A DNA stretch of 64,000 nt from Symsagittifera roscoffensis (taxonomy: Eukaryota; Xenacoelomorpha; Acoela; Convolutidae), in the NCBI RefSeq assembly GCF_963678635.1, contig NC_087071.1, positions 17,793,613 through 17,857,612 on the forward strand, given 5' to 3'. Of this stretch, positions 9,705 through 21,059 are shown in pieces. The translations under genes and the position numbers were made by a program. Each line of letters begins with the position of its first letter. Positions within the stretch are counted from its first letter, which is position 1. The notes under the pieces were generated by a model. The model was not told the origin of the DNA. It worked only from the letters and a program-made list of their open reading frames with translations, and searched no databases.

Positions 9705-10742
9705 AGTTCGCGCTTGATATTCTCGAAGGAGACCTGAGCCTCGTCAGTCCAACTGAATTTTTTACCTTTATTTTGCGTCAACTTCTGCATGGCGTATATC
9801 TTGTCAGCATACCCTTTGATAAACTTACGGTAATAATTAGCGAATCCGAGAAAAGCTCATCAATTGCGTGTCGGTCTTCGGTGCTTTCCATATCAACACC
9901 GCTTCAACCGCTTCGGGATGTGGTCTGATCCCGTGTTTATCTAAAAGACGACCCGGATAATTGATTTCGCACTTTGAAGGTTTGCATTTCAGGCCGGCTT
10001 GTTTCATGCGAGTAAAGACCTCGTCTGGTCTCTTTATATGGTCCAGCGTTGGTGTCGTGATGACCACGTCATCAACGTAACACAATATGAGGATGCCATA
10101 TTTTTTAGTTACATTCGTGAGTGGCTGAGCCATTAATCGTTGGAACGTAGCCGTCGCATTGCATATTCCAAATGGCATTCTTTTCCACTGGTACAGCCCC
10201 AGTTCACACGCAAAACCTGCTTTCTCTCGATCTCGTTTTCTGAGGGGCGCTTGCCAGAACGCAGAGCCCAAATCCGTCAAGAATATTGCATCTCCTAATT
10301 TTGAAAGGTTGTCGTCGATGCGGCAAATTGGGTGTGCTTCCTTTATCGTTACCACATTCAAGTAGCGGAAATCACAACAAAACCTAAGTTTCCCCCTTTT
10401 CTTTTTTGCCATGACCACGCCGCAAGCCAACGGGGACTTCGACAGTTCGATCATGTCATGTTCAATTAACATTTCAATCTCTTTTCTGCATGCTGCAGAC
10501 TTCTATTTCTATCTCATTTTCTAAAAACTTGCAGCAGCCTATATCAGCCTTGTGCTTCGCCAAAACGTCTGCGTTCTGATTTAACACCGCTCTGAGCAAG
10601 TCTAGCTCCTTATCTGATAATTTGCCTTTCAAGTGCTCTATCACAGATAGAATTGGCTTTTTCGATGCTATTTTTGTTTATGTTGGTCTCTCAGGAAAAT
10701 TTGAGTAACTAGACAGCCCATCGTCTGTCTTTGATTTCATTG
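9705..10742 (-). pseudogene. Reverse transcriptase of E1
   Basis: The main open frame is 9,837-10,472. It runs through GKLRFCCDFRYLN, IFLTDLGSAFWQAPL (first Asp region), MPFGICNATATFQRLM, the catalytic YVDD at 10,068-10,079, and a thumb-like KCEINYPGRLLDKHGIRPHPEAV motif. Sequence before 10,472 and after 9,837 is continued in other frames, so finger and connection regions are broken. This is a typical Ty3/gypsy RT. Of the RT copies in the window this one keeps the longest continuous frame. Confidence 0.9.
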
Positions 10743-10746
10743 AAAA

Positions 10747-12219
10747 CTACTTTTTAGAAGACTTCAATTCACTTATCCTCTTTAATATGCATTTTTGATT
10801 GGCATGTAAAGGACATTCAGTAACTTCATAATTCTTGGAGCTCTCCACGCTCCGATACTTTGAGCTCAGAGGTAATGCGTAGCCAAGTTTCTTGCATCCT
10901 TGTATCGTCACCGTTGTCGCCTCTCTGTTCAACAACACACTCACACACAGTCCGCTCTGAGTGAGTGAGAAGCTTCTTCCTAAACCAGCTGAACTTTTAC
11001 TATTTGGATTAGGAACCAGACACCCCTGTCTGTCGTTACTTAGCTCATTCAAGTTCCTCATCCTAAGTGTTGCTATAACAGCCTGATGTGGTTTTAACCT
11101 AACCTTCTGATCTAGGAAAATGGGCACCTTAGCTTGGTTAGTCAGGGTTTTATTAATTGGTTTTTTTTCATACTTCCTCTCTGGGTCCTTGATTCTTATC
11201 AACCCGTCGTTGAGGTCAATCGTGATATCAAAGTTGCGCACAAAATCTCGTCCTAGGATGACCTGGTCGGACTCATCAAAATTCTCGACACCCAGGAAAC
11301 TCATCCAGAGATGTCTCCCTCCTAGCTGCAATGAGATGATAGGGATCCTTCCAGTCACGTATATTGCACCCTGATTAGCCGCTGCCAGTCTGATATTAGT
11401 CGAAAACAGATCCAAGCTATCAAAACCCATGTCAGTCCAAGTGCTCGCAGGCATGACACTGACCACTGCTCCGGTATCTAATACTCCCTTCACGGAGAGT
11501 TGTCTACCCTGCACGTCTATCACATGCGCATCCAGATCGACTTCAAAGCCTATGTGGACTGCGTCTTGTTCGAGCATGGCGTTGTTTCCGACTCGTCGGA
11601 CCTCAAGCTCTTCCCGACCAATGTAGATCCGGCCTACATGGTCACTTGCAACGGTCACGTGAGCTTTAGTGTAAATGTTTATGCCGTCCACATTCATGAG
11701 AATTAGGTGTAGGCCATAAATTTTAATGTAGTGTCCATCTACTTTCATAGGCCTCAAACCATCTGTTGTGAGTAACGCTCTCACTGCCCTGGAACCCAAT
11801 TTGAGGTCTTTGTGTCTCAGGTAGTCCGCGTAGATGTCCAGGTGTACTGCCGTGATATCGGACGGCTCGCTCAAATTCTTCACCACCTGATGGCCCGCGA
11901 CCGTTATAATCGACATTATTTTCGTCACTTCTCTTTTCATGCCGAAGGTCTTTCCCGAGATGACATTCAAGTTTAGACCCTGCTTCCTGGGTTTCTGGTT
12001 ATCCTTTTCTTTAGTCGTTCTTCCTCGAACGTCAAGTTTCTCACGCAGCTCTCTAGTTTCTAACTCTGACCTTACCCACTGCTCAACCTCTTTGGTGGCC
12101 AATTCTTGCTGATTATTCTGTAATGCGGTCCCTGCCGCTAGGCCATAATCCACTTTGAGCGCACCGGTTGACTCTGCCTCCAAGCGCGAGGCAATCTTCT
12201 CATCAGGTAAGGTCTTCAC
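10747..12219 (-). pseudogene. Protease-containing ORF of E1 (490 codons)
   Basis: The longest open frame in the window. Residues ~1-110 are charged; then comes a conserved ~150-residue segment (LNVISGKTFG, SIITVAGHQVV) of unknown role. A retropepsin follows, with the active-site DTGA (codons at 11,467-11,478) in VKGVLDTGAVVSVMP, a mid-domain GRIPIISLQLGGR, and the closing helix motif VILGRDFVRNF. About 150 more residues lead towards RT (CLVPNPNSKSS, GLCVSVLL, KKLGYALPL). A retropepsin would cleave the Gag-Pol polyprotein. The frame is intact, but gag upstream and RT downstream are not, so it is labelled a pseudogene. It overlaps the knuckle frame by 17 bp. Confidence 0.85.
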
Positions 12220-12556
12220 CTTTTTGGTCGTGAATGTGCCTGCCTGCTGTTACCTCTTTCTTCTGCGATTCGGCCCCATTCATCAGGCGGGCTCGACTAG
12301 CCTTGACCCCTGAAAAAGCCTCTTCAAGGCGGGAATGCTTTTCGTCCGCTACTGCATCCCAGAATTGAGTGCAATCCGACTTGAAATGTCCCTCCAAATT
12401 ACAGAAGAAGCATTTCGGTCCGTATTTCATTATGAGCTTTCTCACATAGTCTTCGTGGTCCCTGTCGGTCCAAGGAAGTAGCCTATCGCCTTCATATTTT
12501 GTTTGTAAGTAGAACAAGCTGAAACGTGGTGGTCCATCGAACCAAAATTTGCACAT
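12203..12556 (-). pseudogene. Gag zinc-knuckle (nucleocapsid) fragment of E1
   Basis: A 117-codon frame with one CCHC zinc knuckle, CFFCNLEGHFKSDC (C-x2-C-x4-H-x4-C) at 12,371-12,412, followed by TQFWDAVADEKHSRLE and a basic, charged tail. This is a retroelement nucleocapsid that would bind genomic RNA. It overlaps the preceding capsid-like frame (12,492-13,019) in a different phase, a frameshift in what was presumably one gag gene. Confidence 0.8.
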
Positions 12557-13019
12557 GACCTCCTCTTATCCATGTAGTCACGAGGTCTATACCAACTGCA
12601 ATTTGGGCCAGTATTTGTTCCACTGTAGTTGCCGTAATTGCTGTATCGATAAAAAGCGCTCTTGGTTTTATGAGCAAGTATTCACGCGACTTCATGCGCA
12701 AATCATCGGACTTGGGCACTTGATCCAGCGATAGGATGAAATGTGTGGCCAACATGGTTCTTAGCTCATCAATTTTTACTCCATCTATGAATTTTGAGGC
12801 AATGGCCAGGTTACGCTCCGATGTCCTTTTGTCAGGGTTGCTTCTCCTTCTGAGTAACTCGAGGTCATCCAAAAACTTGTCTATGGATTTGCCATTTCTT
12901 TGACGCCTCTTTTCAAACTTCACCATAGCTTGATGCCCCTGTACACCCGATCCGAAGCGATTCAGCAAGATGTCGAATATTTTGCGAGCGCTGTCTCGTT
13001 CATTAGTCCTTTTCGCCAT
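12492..13019 (-). pseudogene. Gag capsid-like fragment of E1
   Basis: A 175-codon helical frame with the usual retrotransposon-gag signature: FEKRRQRNGKSIDKFLDDLE followed by LRRRSNP and IASKFIDGVKIDELRTMLA. It lies upstream of the zinc knuckle, as capsid does in Ty3/gypsy elements. The C-terminal ~40 residues are out of phase with the knuckle frame. Confidence 0.75.
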
Positions 13020-13117
13020 TACACAGCTCAGGGCCGGGCCCTCTAGGTTGCTTGTCAGTTCGCTGCACTCCTATTTCTTGGATAGATTCTCTTCCTCAAA
13101 ATGTAACTTCATCACTT

Positions 13118-13872
13118 CTACCCAGGTATCGTTGCAGCCATCTGATTCGTCATTGTATGACTTCGACTTTTTGAGTGTCCTTCTTGACCTCTCTCCTCTC
13201 TCGGTTGACTTCGAGAGTTTGGTGATGAATGTTTCAAGAGATCATTCAAGGGCTCAAACATAGAAGCGTACATCGTCGTGTCCTGTGAGGCGGTAGTCAG
13301 ATCTGGCACTGATCTGACTTGTGGCATTGTCGGTGACTGTGCCCCGACGTCGCCTCCGCTTCTGGCGGGGCCGGATTCGTCCGACCCGCCCTCGACGGGG
13401 CAGCCCTGGGTTCCTCCCTATGGCTAGACTCAAAGCTGGTTCTTGATCTCGAAAGGGTGTCAGCATTACTGCGGGCTCCGTCCTCGACATTCGCCTGGCG
13501 TGAGCTCTCCCTTGGAGCATGACCGTTCTCCCGGTTGCTACTGTTCAAAAGCTCATCAAGCGTCCGCATCATAAGGTCAGCTTTGGCATCTAACCTTTTC
13601 TCCAGGCTTGTCATTGTATGAGCATAGGTGTTTTCGTGATCGTTCAATAATCGCTCGATCTCTCTCGTCATCTTAACGTCTCTTTCTTGTGACTTCTTTG
13701 TTGCCAGCGACAAATTTTCCACCAGGCATTGATCGGTGTCCCGAATCAGCTTAGCCTGATCACATCTCGCTTGTGACTTCACGTCGTTCAACTCGTCTCT
13801 CAATCTTTCATGGCATATTTGAGCCTTTTCTTCGACTCGATCCATCCTCTTGGTCATATCGCAGTTCTTCAA
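13118..13872 (-). pseudogene. Gag N-terminal coiled-coil fragment of E1
   Basis: Frames 13,297-13,872 and 13,118-13,327. The first begins MKNCDMTKRMDRVEEKAQI and is highly charged with heptad-like spacing over ~120 residues, which suggests a coiled coil. It ends in an Arg/Pro/Ser-rich stretch. It precedes the capsid-like fragment, so it is read as the matrix-like N-terminal part of gag. No domain family is recognised. Confidence 0.55.
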
Positions 13873-13910
13873 GGCCTATCATCACACCGCCAAACATGTC
13901 ACTCAAGTCG

Positions 13911-14583
13911 CTAGCCGTTCCCAGCACTGGAGTAAGACACAGGAACGATGACGTCAACTGAGGTTGCAGCACCCTTCTGAGAGCCCATCGATATCATCAG
14001 CCTGTTGTATGTCGATGATGCTCCCATCGTCATTGGTCTAGTTGGCGAGTCAGACAACGCTTTCTTGCTCTTCTCCTGTCTCGGGCTAGGTGTGAAGTCC
14101 AGTGCATCAGCCCTGGCCGTCATATCCAGAGGACAATCCATTAGTTCGGAGCGACTTCATGCGCTTATCGTACATCGTCTTGAAGCTTCTTTTGGCTTTT
14201 GAACTTGGTTGCTCTTCTCTTGGATTTATACTCGACATCATCGCATTCTTGCCCTGCTTGACTAGAGAGAATTATTCTTTTCTCCGACTATTGCTTTTGG
14301 TCTCTGATTTGGAGGTTCCCTTAAACAACAGTTCTTCTCATACTCCGACCTCGAAACGCTCCGAGGTCTCTTGAGTTTTATCGGTTTCTTCCCGCTCAAG
14401 TTCCTCGCCAGGCTCTTCCGGGTCCTCGCGATGGTGGTGGTCGTGTCGGATTAGTGTCTGCTCCCCTTCCTCGAAGGGATCAGTTGGCGTCACGTTAGCC
14501 GCTCCTGCCTCCGCGTCCTCCGCGGCCTCCCGCTCTTCATCACTATCTCGATTCTTCTCACTTCTTAGTTTCATTCCGCTCAC
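13911..14583 (-). pseudogene. Probable start of E1 gag
   Basis: Frames 14,338-14,583 (MSGMKLRSEKNRDSDEERE then acidic repeats) and 13,911-14,141. The basic start followed by acidic low complexity and then coiled coil is a plausible gag N-terminus, and no further gag-like frame is found upstream. ~200 bp between the two frames is degraded. Confidence 0.45.
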
Positions 14584-17500
14584 TGAAACATCACTATGAA
14601 CTTCACTTGCTGCTTCACAAGCAAAAACGTCCGTGATGCTACTAATCGAGGATTAGCTACGCCGTAATTTAAACCTCCGCGTGCTTCCCGTGATCAGCCT
14701 GGGAATAATAGTTACTTCTCCTAGCGAGTCTCTACGCTGCATGTCTCGTGATAAAAAAACTCTTTTGACGGCAATGCACAAGCTCCAAAAATAAATTTAA
14801 AAAAAACTTGTCTAAGCCCGCCTCCTCAACTCCTTCAATATCAAAAATAACTTCAATCTCTTAGAGATGCTATTAGTGAATCAGCTAAAGCTACACACAG
14901 TGTTTAGTTATTACTAATTCCACTCTATCAGCTAGTATAACAGTATCACAAACTTTCACAAGATATTATAACTGACACACAAAATACAATTGTTAACCGG
15001 ATACCTAAATTCCTCTACATTCACTAAGGAGGGTCAATAAGAGGCTTAAGTCACTCCGGAGGGTTACTTCGGAGGGTTCCCTCAAAATTCTAAAGTATCA
15101 AGTTTCGCTTAAAGAGGTCTCCAGCTAGTCTCAAAAAGAGTCAAAACAAGCGAAATTCATTCGGGGGGTTAGTTTAATTGTCTCGGAGGGTTGCGTGAAA
15201 AATTTCTGCTGAGGAGGGTTGCTAAGGCGCTTAGCTGACTCCGGATGGTTGCTTCGGAGGGTTGCCCAAAAATCATGAAAACAGATAATTTTACCGCTGT
15301 AAAGCCTCCGATTGCTGCCTAACTTACTTAAAACTAAGTTGCTTGACTCGGTCAACCTTGCCAGTAGGATAAAAAGGTAATTTTATGAAAGTTTCTGCCG
15401 CTCGGAGAGGAGTCCCCTAAAACTTTGACCCTCCGAACTAACAAACTTTGAAAAACTTTTTTTTCCTGAAGTTATCAACCCGAAAACGGTTGCGGTCCGG
15501 AAAAGTGAGTAAAGTCGTCGACTTATCGTATCAAAGTTTTTCCGATCGGTTGAATAATCTTTGAGAAATCACCAAAACGCGTTCGTTAAGTTGGCCTTTT
15601 TTCACCACCTATATAGGTTCTCAGAAACTTTATCCGCAATTCTTACTGAAAGTGCCTAAAAATGTTTGAAAAGAGCGTAGTAGCCCTGGACGGCACTGTA
15701 ATAATGCAAAAAACCGGACCAAAATTGGTTTAGAAACAAAAATTTGGCCAAAACTGTCAAATTTGGACCCTACGATTCCTTCCTTTTCCAATCTTTAAAT
15801 CTCTGGCTCTATCCACGGAGCTATTCGGAGGGATACTCAAAATCGCCCTAGCAGCCGAGCACGTTATGCTAGCAGGATTCTGACGTAAAAATTTTACGCG
15901 CTAAGTCTTTTTCCGCGCGGTTTCTTTAGTTAGGGGGGTTAAACTACGTAGTAGCTCAATATGCAGAAACTTTTTGCTGCTCGGAAGAACCCGGATATCC
16001 GAAATTTTTGGGCTTAACAGTTTTGTCGAAAATTAGTATTTTTCGACAAAATTGGGGTGTTTCTCGGGTCTAAATGGGAGACAAGTAAAATACAATAAAG
16101 ATGATAACCTATTAGTAATCGTTAATCAATAGAACTATACCCATTTTGCACCAAAATATCCGAATTAAGACCCTTAACTCGGAAATTTGCAATCGATGGA
16201 GGGTACATTCGGACCGAGCCAATTGTGCAACCCACCATTTAAGTCTTAATGAAATAGTACCCGAACGATACTAAAATTGTATCAACGATACCCAACAGTC
16301 GTTGTGAAGGTTTTCACTGATGCCCTATTTTGAGTCTGGAGCGCTTCTGTCAGCTTGCCACTCTACCCTCCGGTCACCGGCAAATTTATCACTAACGTGC
16401 TTAAATACTCAAACAACACTCAAGGGAGGATACTTTACTCACCACCAAAACACTCAATCTTTCGATCAGAAATGATATAAATCAACCTGAAACAACCACA
16501 ATAGGAAGGTCAGATCACACCCCGTCCGGAAATAATATATAAACTGTCATTTTATTATTTTTTTTTACTGTTTTTGGTCTTTTTTGGCTTTTTACTGTTT
16601 TTGTACTTTTCTATTTTCAAGTAAATTTGTTTTTGGTTTTTTCTTAGTTATACACTTTTTTTGCTCGGTTTTACGTTTTCTCTTTAATTGTTTTTGGTCC
16701 CAGGGCCTTGGGCTAAGCGGGCTCATGCTTCCCACCTAACCCTCTGGCCCCCGGAATTTTTGGTCCTAACTAAATTAAAAAAAGCTAAATAGTACCAGGC
16801 GGAGGGTAGGTACCTTACGCCTAATGCAATCCAGGACAATAAGGCCTCTAACTCGGGCATACGCCCGGAGCGGAGGGTTCGTCGCCTCATTGATGGTCTT
16901 ATGCCTTTGACAGGCCCACCAGGAGCGCCAAAGAAACGTCTATGTAATATTAGCCCAAATACTACATAGTGAAAAACCACCTATTGACGACTGGCCGGAG
17001 TCAGTTACCTAAATTCTACCCATTTTCACCGTCTCGAACTAGCCAGTTGATTTTTTAGTCCTTTTTGGATTAAGTAAAAACTACCAATTTTAGGCCATCA
17101 GTCAAACGACTTTTGATCAGCTTTCGTTACATGCGAAGATAACCACATCGCTGGGTCTCGGATCCCCAGACTACATGACTACCATCAAAAACACGGCTCG
17201 AATATCCTATTTTACCATGTTTTTAGTGACAGTTATATACTAAATTCATTGGTGATGGATTGACCCTTTCCTCTTTCTAGCTACTCATAATCTCAATTAC
17301 CAAACATTACTGGAGTTAAATCGAATGTTCAGGGCCTTAAAGTAGCTAAAAAGTCAGTTTATTACAGTCTCTCAACATATATTGGTCTCCGGTTATCGAG
17401 TCTCCATTTCCGTGCTCCTCTCGAAATAACGTCATTGTTTCCTCAATTTCGTGCCATGGGAGGGTACTGTTCCGCTCCGGATTTTCCACTGAATTCTCTT

Positions 17501-17924
17501 TCTGTGATTTCTCCTCCTGCTAAGTGTCGTATCGTGTCTCGTTACCACGATAAGCCGTCTCGTTACTCTCTTGTTTTTATCGACCGTTTTTCGTTCCGTA
17601 TCTCTGATTGTGTGTTCGTTCGTCTTCTTATATCAAAAATGGCCGTTTCTGCATTTCTCAGAAATAGACCGCTTTTGAAAATTAAAAATTCCAGAATATT
17701 CTGATTCTCCTTTTTAGTAATAAATGATCGTTAGGACCTCTATCGTTGTTTTTCCAGTGCCGCAGCAAGTTCGAACTGTGTCAATCCGGGGGAATGGCAC
17801 ATATATGAGGTTAAGAAAACAGGCCCTATAACCTTTGGCTCAAGGATCAGAGACTTATCTCTTGTGCTTTTGAAACTCATTCATCGGAGCCAATTCAGTT
17901 TGTGTAAGACAGAAGACTACAAAT
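14584..17924. other. Long non-coding stretch upstream of E1
   Basis: No supportable gene in 3.3 kb. There is no LTR or primer-binding site for E1. Recurrent ggagggtt motifs are most concentrated at 15,020-15,270. A T-rich tract of tttttactgtttttgg type lies at 16,550-16,700. An 89-codon plus frame (17,435-17,704) resembles nothing and has no support. From about 17,800 the sequence is related to that at 63,000 (both have aggccctataacc). Confidence 0.5.
15020..15270 (+). repeat. Cluster of ggagggtt motifs
   Basis: ggagggtt or a one-base variant occurs at about 15,028, 15,058, 15,071, 15,164, 15,185, 15,213, 15,243 and 15,256, often as ctccggagggttacttc. The same words recur at 19,155-19,205 beside the second 927-bp repeat. 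Confidence 0.6.
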
Positions 17925-18851
17925 CGTGTTACCACTTAAAGGCCATTATCAAAATAACACCACTATGGAAATAAGAACGCCCCAATGACAAGGTCTCTAA
18001 TTACCTGAAACACGCGAACGCCCTTGAAAACAGGGTCGGAAGCTTTAGTATACCATTAGTTTCATTAGACAGTGAACCTTTGATCCATTTCAGATTGATC
18101 AACCTAAAACTCGCCTTATCTCAACCCACTAACATACAATGCACTCAAAAAATTTTATTTAGGTACTCACATGGTGACGCGGTAGGTAACCATTGAGCAG
18201 CTTCAGCCATTAAAGCTCCACTCAAAGTTAGGTAACCAATGTGCAGCTCCAGTCAAGGTTCTCTAGCCCGACGATGACACTCACAAGACTTCACGTTTCT
18301 CTCTATCAGGAACCAGACAGCTCTACTCAAGTTGTTGTTTGCAGTAAGATTGCGAGCAGCAATTTTACTCTTGACTGCTTTTTATCGATTTTTCCCGCAG
18401 TTCTGAGATTTTTCTTCCGATCAAATTATTTTCTGATTTTCAGTTGTCGCGAGAAACTTGAGCATGACATTGTCGATTCGATTTTTTGAAAAATTTCTTT
18501 TCTTCCCAAAACCGAGGTTAAACTTCCAAATCATGGTCAAACTTCTAAAAACTACAGGCTGGCACAAATAGACAGGTAACAGTTGGTTTTTTATTTTTCA
18601 ATTTGTTTCTAATATTGAATTTCTGAATAAGCAGGACACAGTTAGTTTTGTATTTTCCAAATCAAAAAATTCCAATTCTTGTATTTTCCAATTTAAATTT
18701 TCCAAAGCTTTTGTAGGTGTATTTTCCAAATTGTGTATTTTCACATGGTTTATTTTCCAATTTGTTTTTTCCAATTCAAAAAAATTCTAAATTGTTTCGC
18801 GTATTGATGTTTTGAATTGGCAGGACTTAATTGGTTTTGTATTTTCCGATA
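17925..18851 (+). repeat. 927-bp direct repeat, copy 1
   Basis: Starts cgtgttaccacttaaaggcc and matches 19,228-20,154 almost base for base at a constant offset of 1,303 bp. It includes ataagaacgccccaatg, tttcagttgtcgcgagaaac and a tail of ttttccaatt-type words. The 82-codon frame 18,241-18,489 and its twin 19,577-19,792 come only from this duplication and have no known domain. A diverged third copy lies at 63,000-63,857. Confidence 0.9.
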
Positions 18852-19227
18852 CTTTGTCTTCTCAAGTGGGTGTGTCTTGTCTAATGCACTCACCGAGGCC
18901 TTTTTTTATTGCCCGAGCCTTGCTATAAAATAGCTCAAGGCAAACACACAATCAAAATCACAAAAAAAAAATCTTGTTCGCATACTTTGATGAACCCGAT
19001 TTAGAATCCAAAGTAAATCGCAAATCTCTGGGTCAACTGGGCCCCTATTCTCCTAAAACACACGCCTCGTGAGTAGTCGACCTTCTATTTAGACCTTAAG
19101 AGGATATCTAAGGTTGTTTATATTGTCCCTGAAGGTACCTCCAAGTTTTCATAAAGGATGGTTGTTAAATGGCTTAAGTCGCTCCGGAGGGTTACTTCAT
19201 AGGGTTGTTAGGACACTTAGCTTACTC
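18852..19227. other. Spacer between the 927-bp repeats
   Basis: No gene. It holds an A-rich tract (acaaaaaaaaaatcttg near 18,960) and, at 19,155-19,225, ggatggtt/ggagggtt words like those at 15,020-15,270. Confidence 0.5.
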
Positions 19228-20154
19228 CGTGTTACCACTTAAAGGCCACTCTCAAAATAACACCACTATGGAAATAAGAACGCCCCAATGGCAAGGTCTC
19301 TAATTACCTGAAACACGCGAACGCCCTTGAAAACAGGGTCGGAAGCTTTAGTATACCATTAGTTTCATTAGACAGTGAACCTTTGATCCATTTCAGATTG
19401 ATCAACCTAAAACTCGCCTTATCTCAACCCACTAACATACAATGCACTCAAAAAATTTTATTTAGGTACTCACATGGTGACGCGGTAGGTAACCATTGAG
19501 CAGCTTCAGCCATTAAAGCTCCACTCAAGGTTAGGTAACCATTGAGCAGCTCCAGTCAAGGTTCTCTAGCCCGACGATGACACTCACAAGACTTCACGTT
19601 TCTCTCTATCAGGAACCAGACAGCTCTACTCAAGTTGTTGTTTGCAGTAAGATTGCGAGCAGCAATTTTACTCTTGACTGCTTTTTATCGATTTTTCCCG
19701 CAGTTCTGAGATTTTTCTTCCGATCAAATTATTTTCTGATTTTCAGTTGTCGCGAGAAACTTGAGCATGACATTGTCGATTCGATTTTTTGAAAAATTTC
19801 TTTTCTTCCCAAAACCGAGGTTAAACTTCCAAATCATGGTCAAACTTGTAAAAACTACAGGCTGGCACAAATAGACAGGTAACAGTTGGTTTTTTATTTT
19901 TCAATTTGTTTCTAATATTGAATTTCTGATTAAGCAGGACACAGTTAGTTTTGTATTTTCCAAATCAAAAAATTCCAATTCTTGTATTTTCCAATTTAAA
20001 TTTTCCAAAGATTTTGTAGGTGTATTTTCCAAATTGTGTATTTTCACATGGTTTATTTTCCAATTTGTTTTTTCCAATTCAAAAAAATTCTAAATTGGTT
20101 CACGTATTGAAGTTTTGAATTGGCAGGACTTAATTGGTTTTGTATTTTCCGATT
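19228..20154 (+). repeat. 927-bp direct repeat, copy 2
   Basis: Second copy of 17,925-18,851, with few substitutions. After 20,154 the two copies' flanks differ: here a run of related short monomers continues, whereas copy 1 is followed by unrelated sequence. Confidence 0.9.
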
Positions 20155-20960
20155 CAAAAAATTCCAATTTGTTTTTGGTATGGAATTTTTGAACAGGCAG
20201 GCAACAATTTTTTTTTATTTTACAAAAGTGGCTTATTAGTTTCTTCTACGAAGTATAACTTTTAGGTTCTCATATTTGTCTCGTTTTGACTATTTGAAAA
20301 GGCAGGTAACAGTTGGTTTTGCCTTTCCAATTCAGTTCTCGTATCAAATTTCTGAATAGGTAGGACACAGTTGGTTTTGTATTTTCAATTAAAAAAATTC
20401 CAATTCTTGTATTTTTTTTAATTGTATTTTTCAAATGTTTTGTATGTGCAATTTCCAATTTGTGTGTATTAACAATGTATGTTTTCCAGTTTCTAATTCC
20501 AATTTGTATTTTCCAAAGTTTTAGGTTTTCCAATTCAAAAAATCTCCAATTGGATTTTTGAAAAGGCAGGCAACAGTTGTTTTTTTTTTACCAAAGAGCT
20601 CTTAGTTTCCAATCAAGAACAAGGAACAAGTTCTCTGAAAATTGTCCTTTATATCTTTCTACGAAGTTTAACGTTTTGGTTCTCTTATTTGTGTATCGTT
20701 TTGGATTTTTGAATACACAGGTAACAGATTTTTTTTTTTACAAAAGTAGCATATTAGTTTCCAATCAAGAACATGTTCTCTATAAATTGTCCTTTATATC
20801 TTTCTACGAAGCTTACTGTTTTGGTTTTCATATTTGTGTTTTGTATTGAATTTTTGAACAGGCACGTAATAATGTTTTTTTCCCAAAATTTGCATATTAG
20901 TTTCCAAACAAAAAACATGTGTATAGACATTATAATATATTTCAATTTGAAATCAGGCGA
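20155..20960 (+). repeat. Degenerate satellite-like monomers
   Basis: Repeats of a unit with gaa.aggcagg.aacagttggtttt followed by ttttccaattc words start near 20,190, 20,297, 20,355, 20,563, 20,714 and 20,858. Related units end both 927-bp repeats (18,571, 18,630 and 18,818, with their twins). Two longer monomers also share aatcaagaaca and tcctttatatctttctacgaag. No coding potential. Confidence 0.6.
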
Positions 20961-21059
20961 TTAGTCAAACTGAGCACTACCGCTGCAGATTTTTTTTCTA
21001 ATGAAATCAATAAACCTGCAAACATTCCACTCAAGAAAACGGCCGGGTAATGAAGATGA

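Larger units (their letters stand above)
2347..14583 (-). mobile_element. E1: gypsy-like LTR retrotransposon relic with macro and SGNH domains
   Basis: Minus-strand order: gag fragments, CCHC knuckle, aspartic protease, reverse transcriptase, RNase H, linker, integrase, pol C-terminal extension, macro-domain relic, coiled-coil/SGNH ORF, polypurine tract, LTR. RT and RNase H lie before integrase, which is Ty3/gypsy (Metaviridae) order. The coding sequence is broken into about 20 frames by stops and frameshifts, and the 5' LTR is missing. E1 lacks the second SGNH-like block and downstream region seen in C and D: here the first SGNH ORF runs almost directly into the polypurine tract. Confidence 0.85.

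Noticed and set aside
17435-17704. 89-codon plus-strand frame
   Set aside because: No motif, no copy elsewhere in the window and no neighbouring gene; within chance expectation for this length of DNA.
18241-19792. Two 70-80-residue proteins that are nearly identical
   Set aside because: They are only the translation of the 927-bp duplication; the diverged copy at 63 kb does not keep the frame.
20270-20964. Short frames on both strands in the satellite-like monomers
   Set aside because: They follow the repeat composition (Phe/Leu/Lys-rich) and overlap in antisense; no coding signal.
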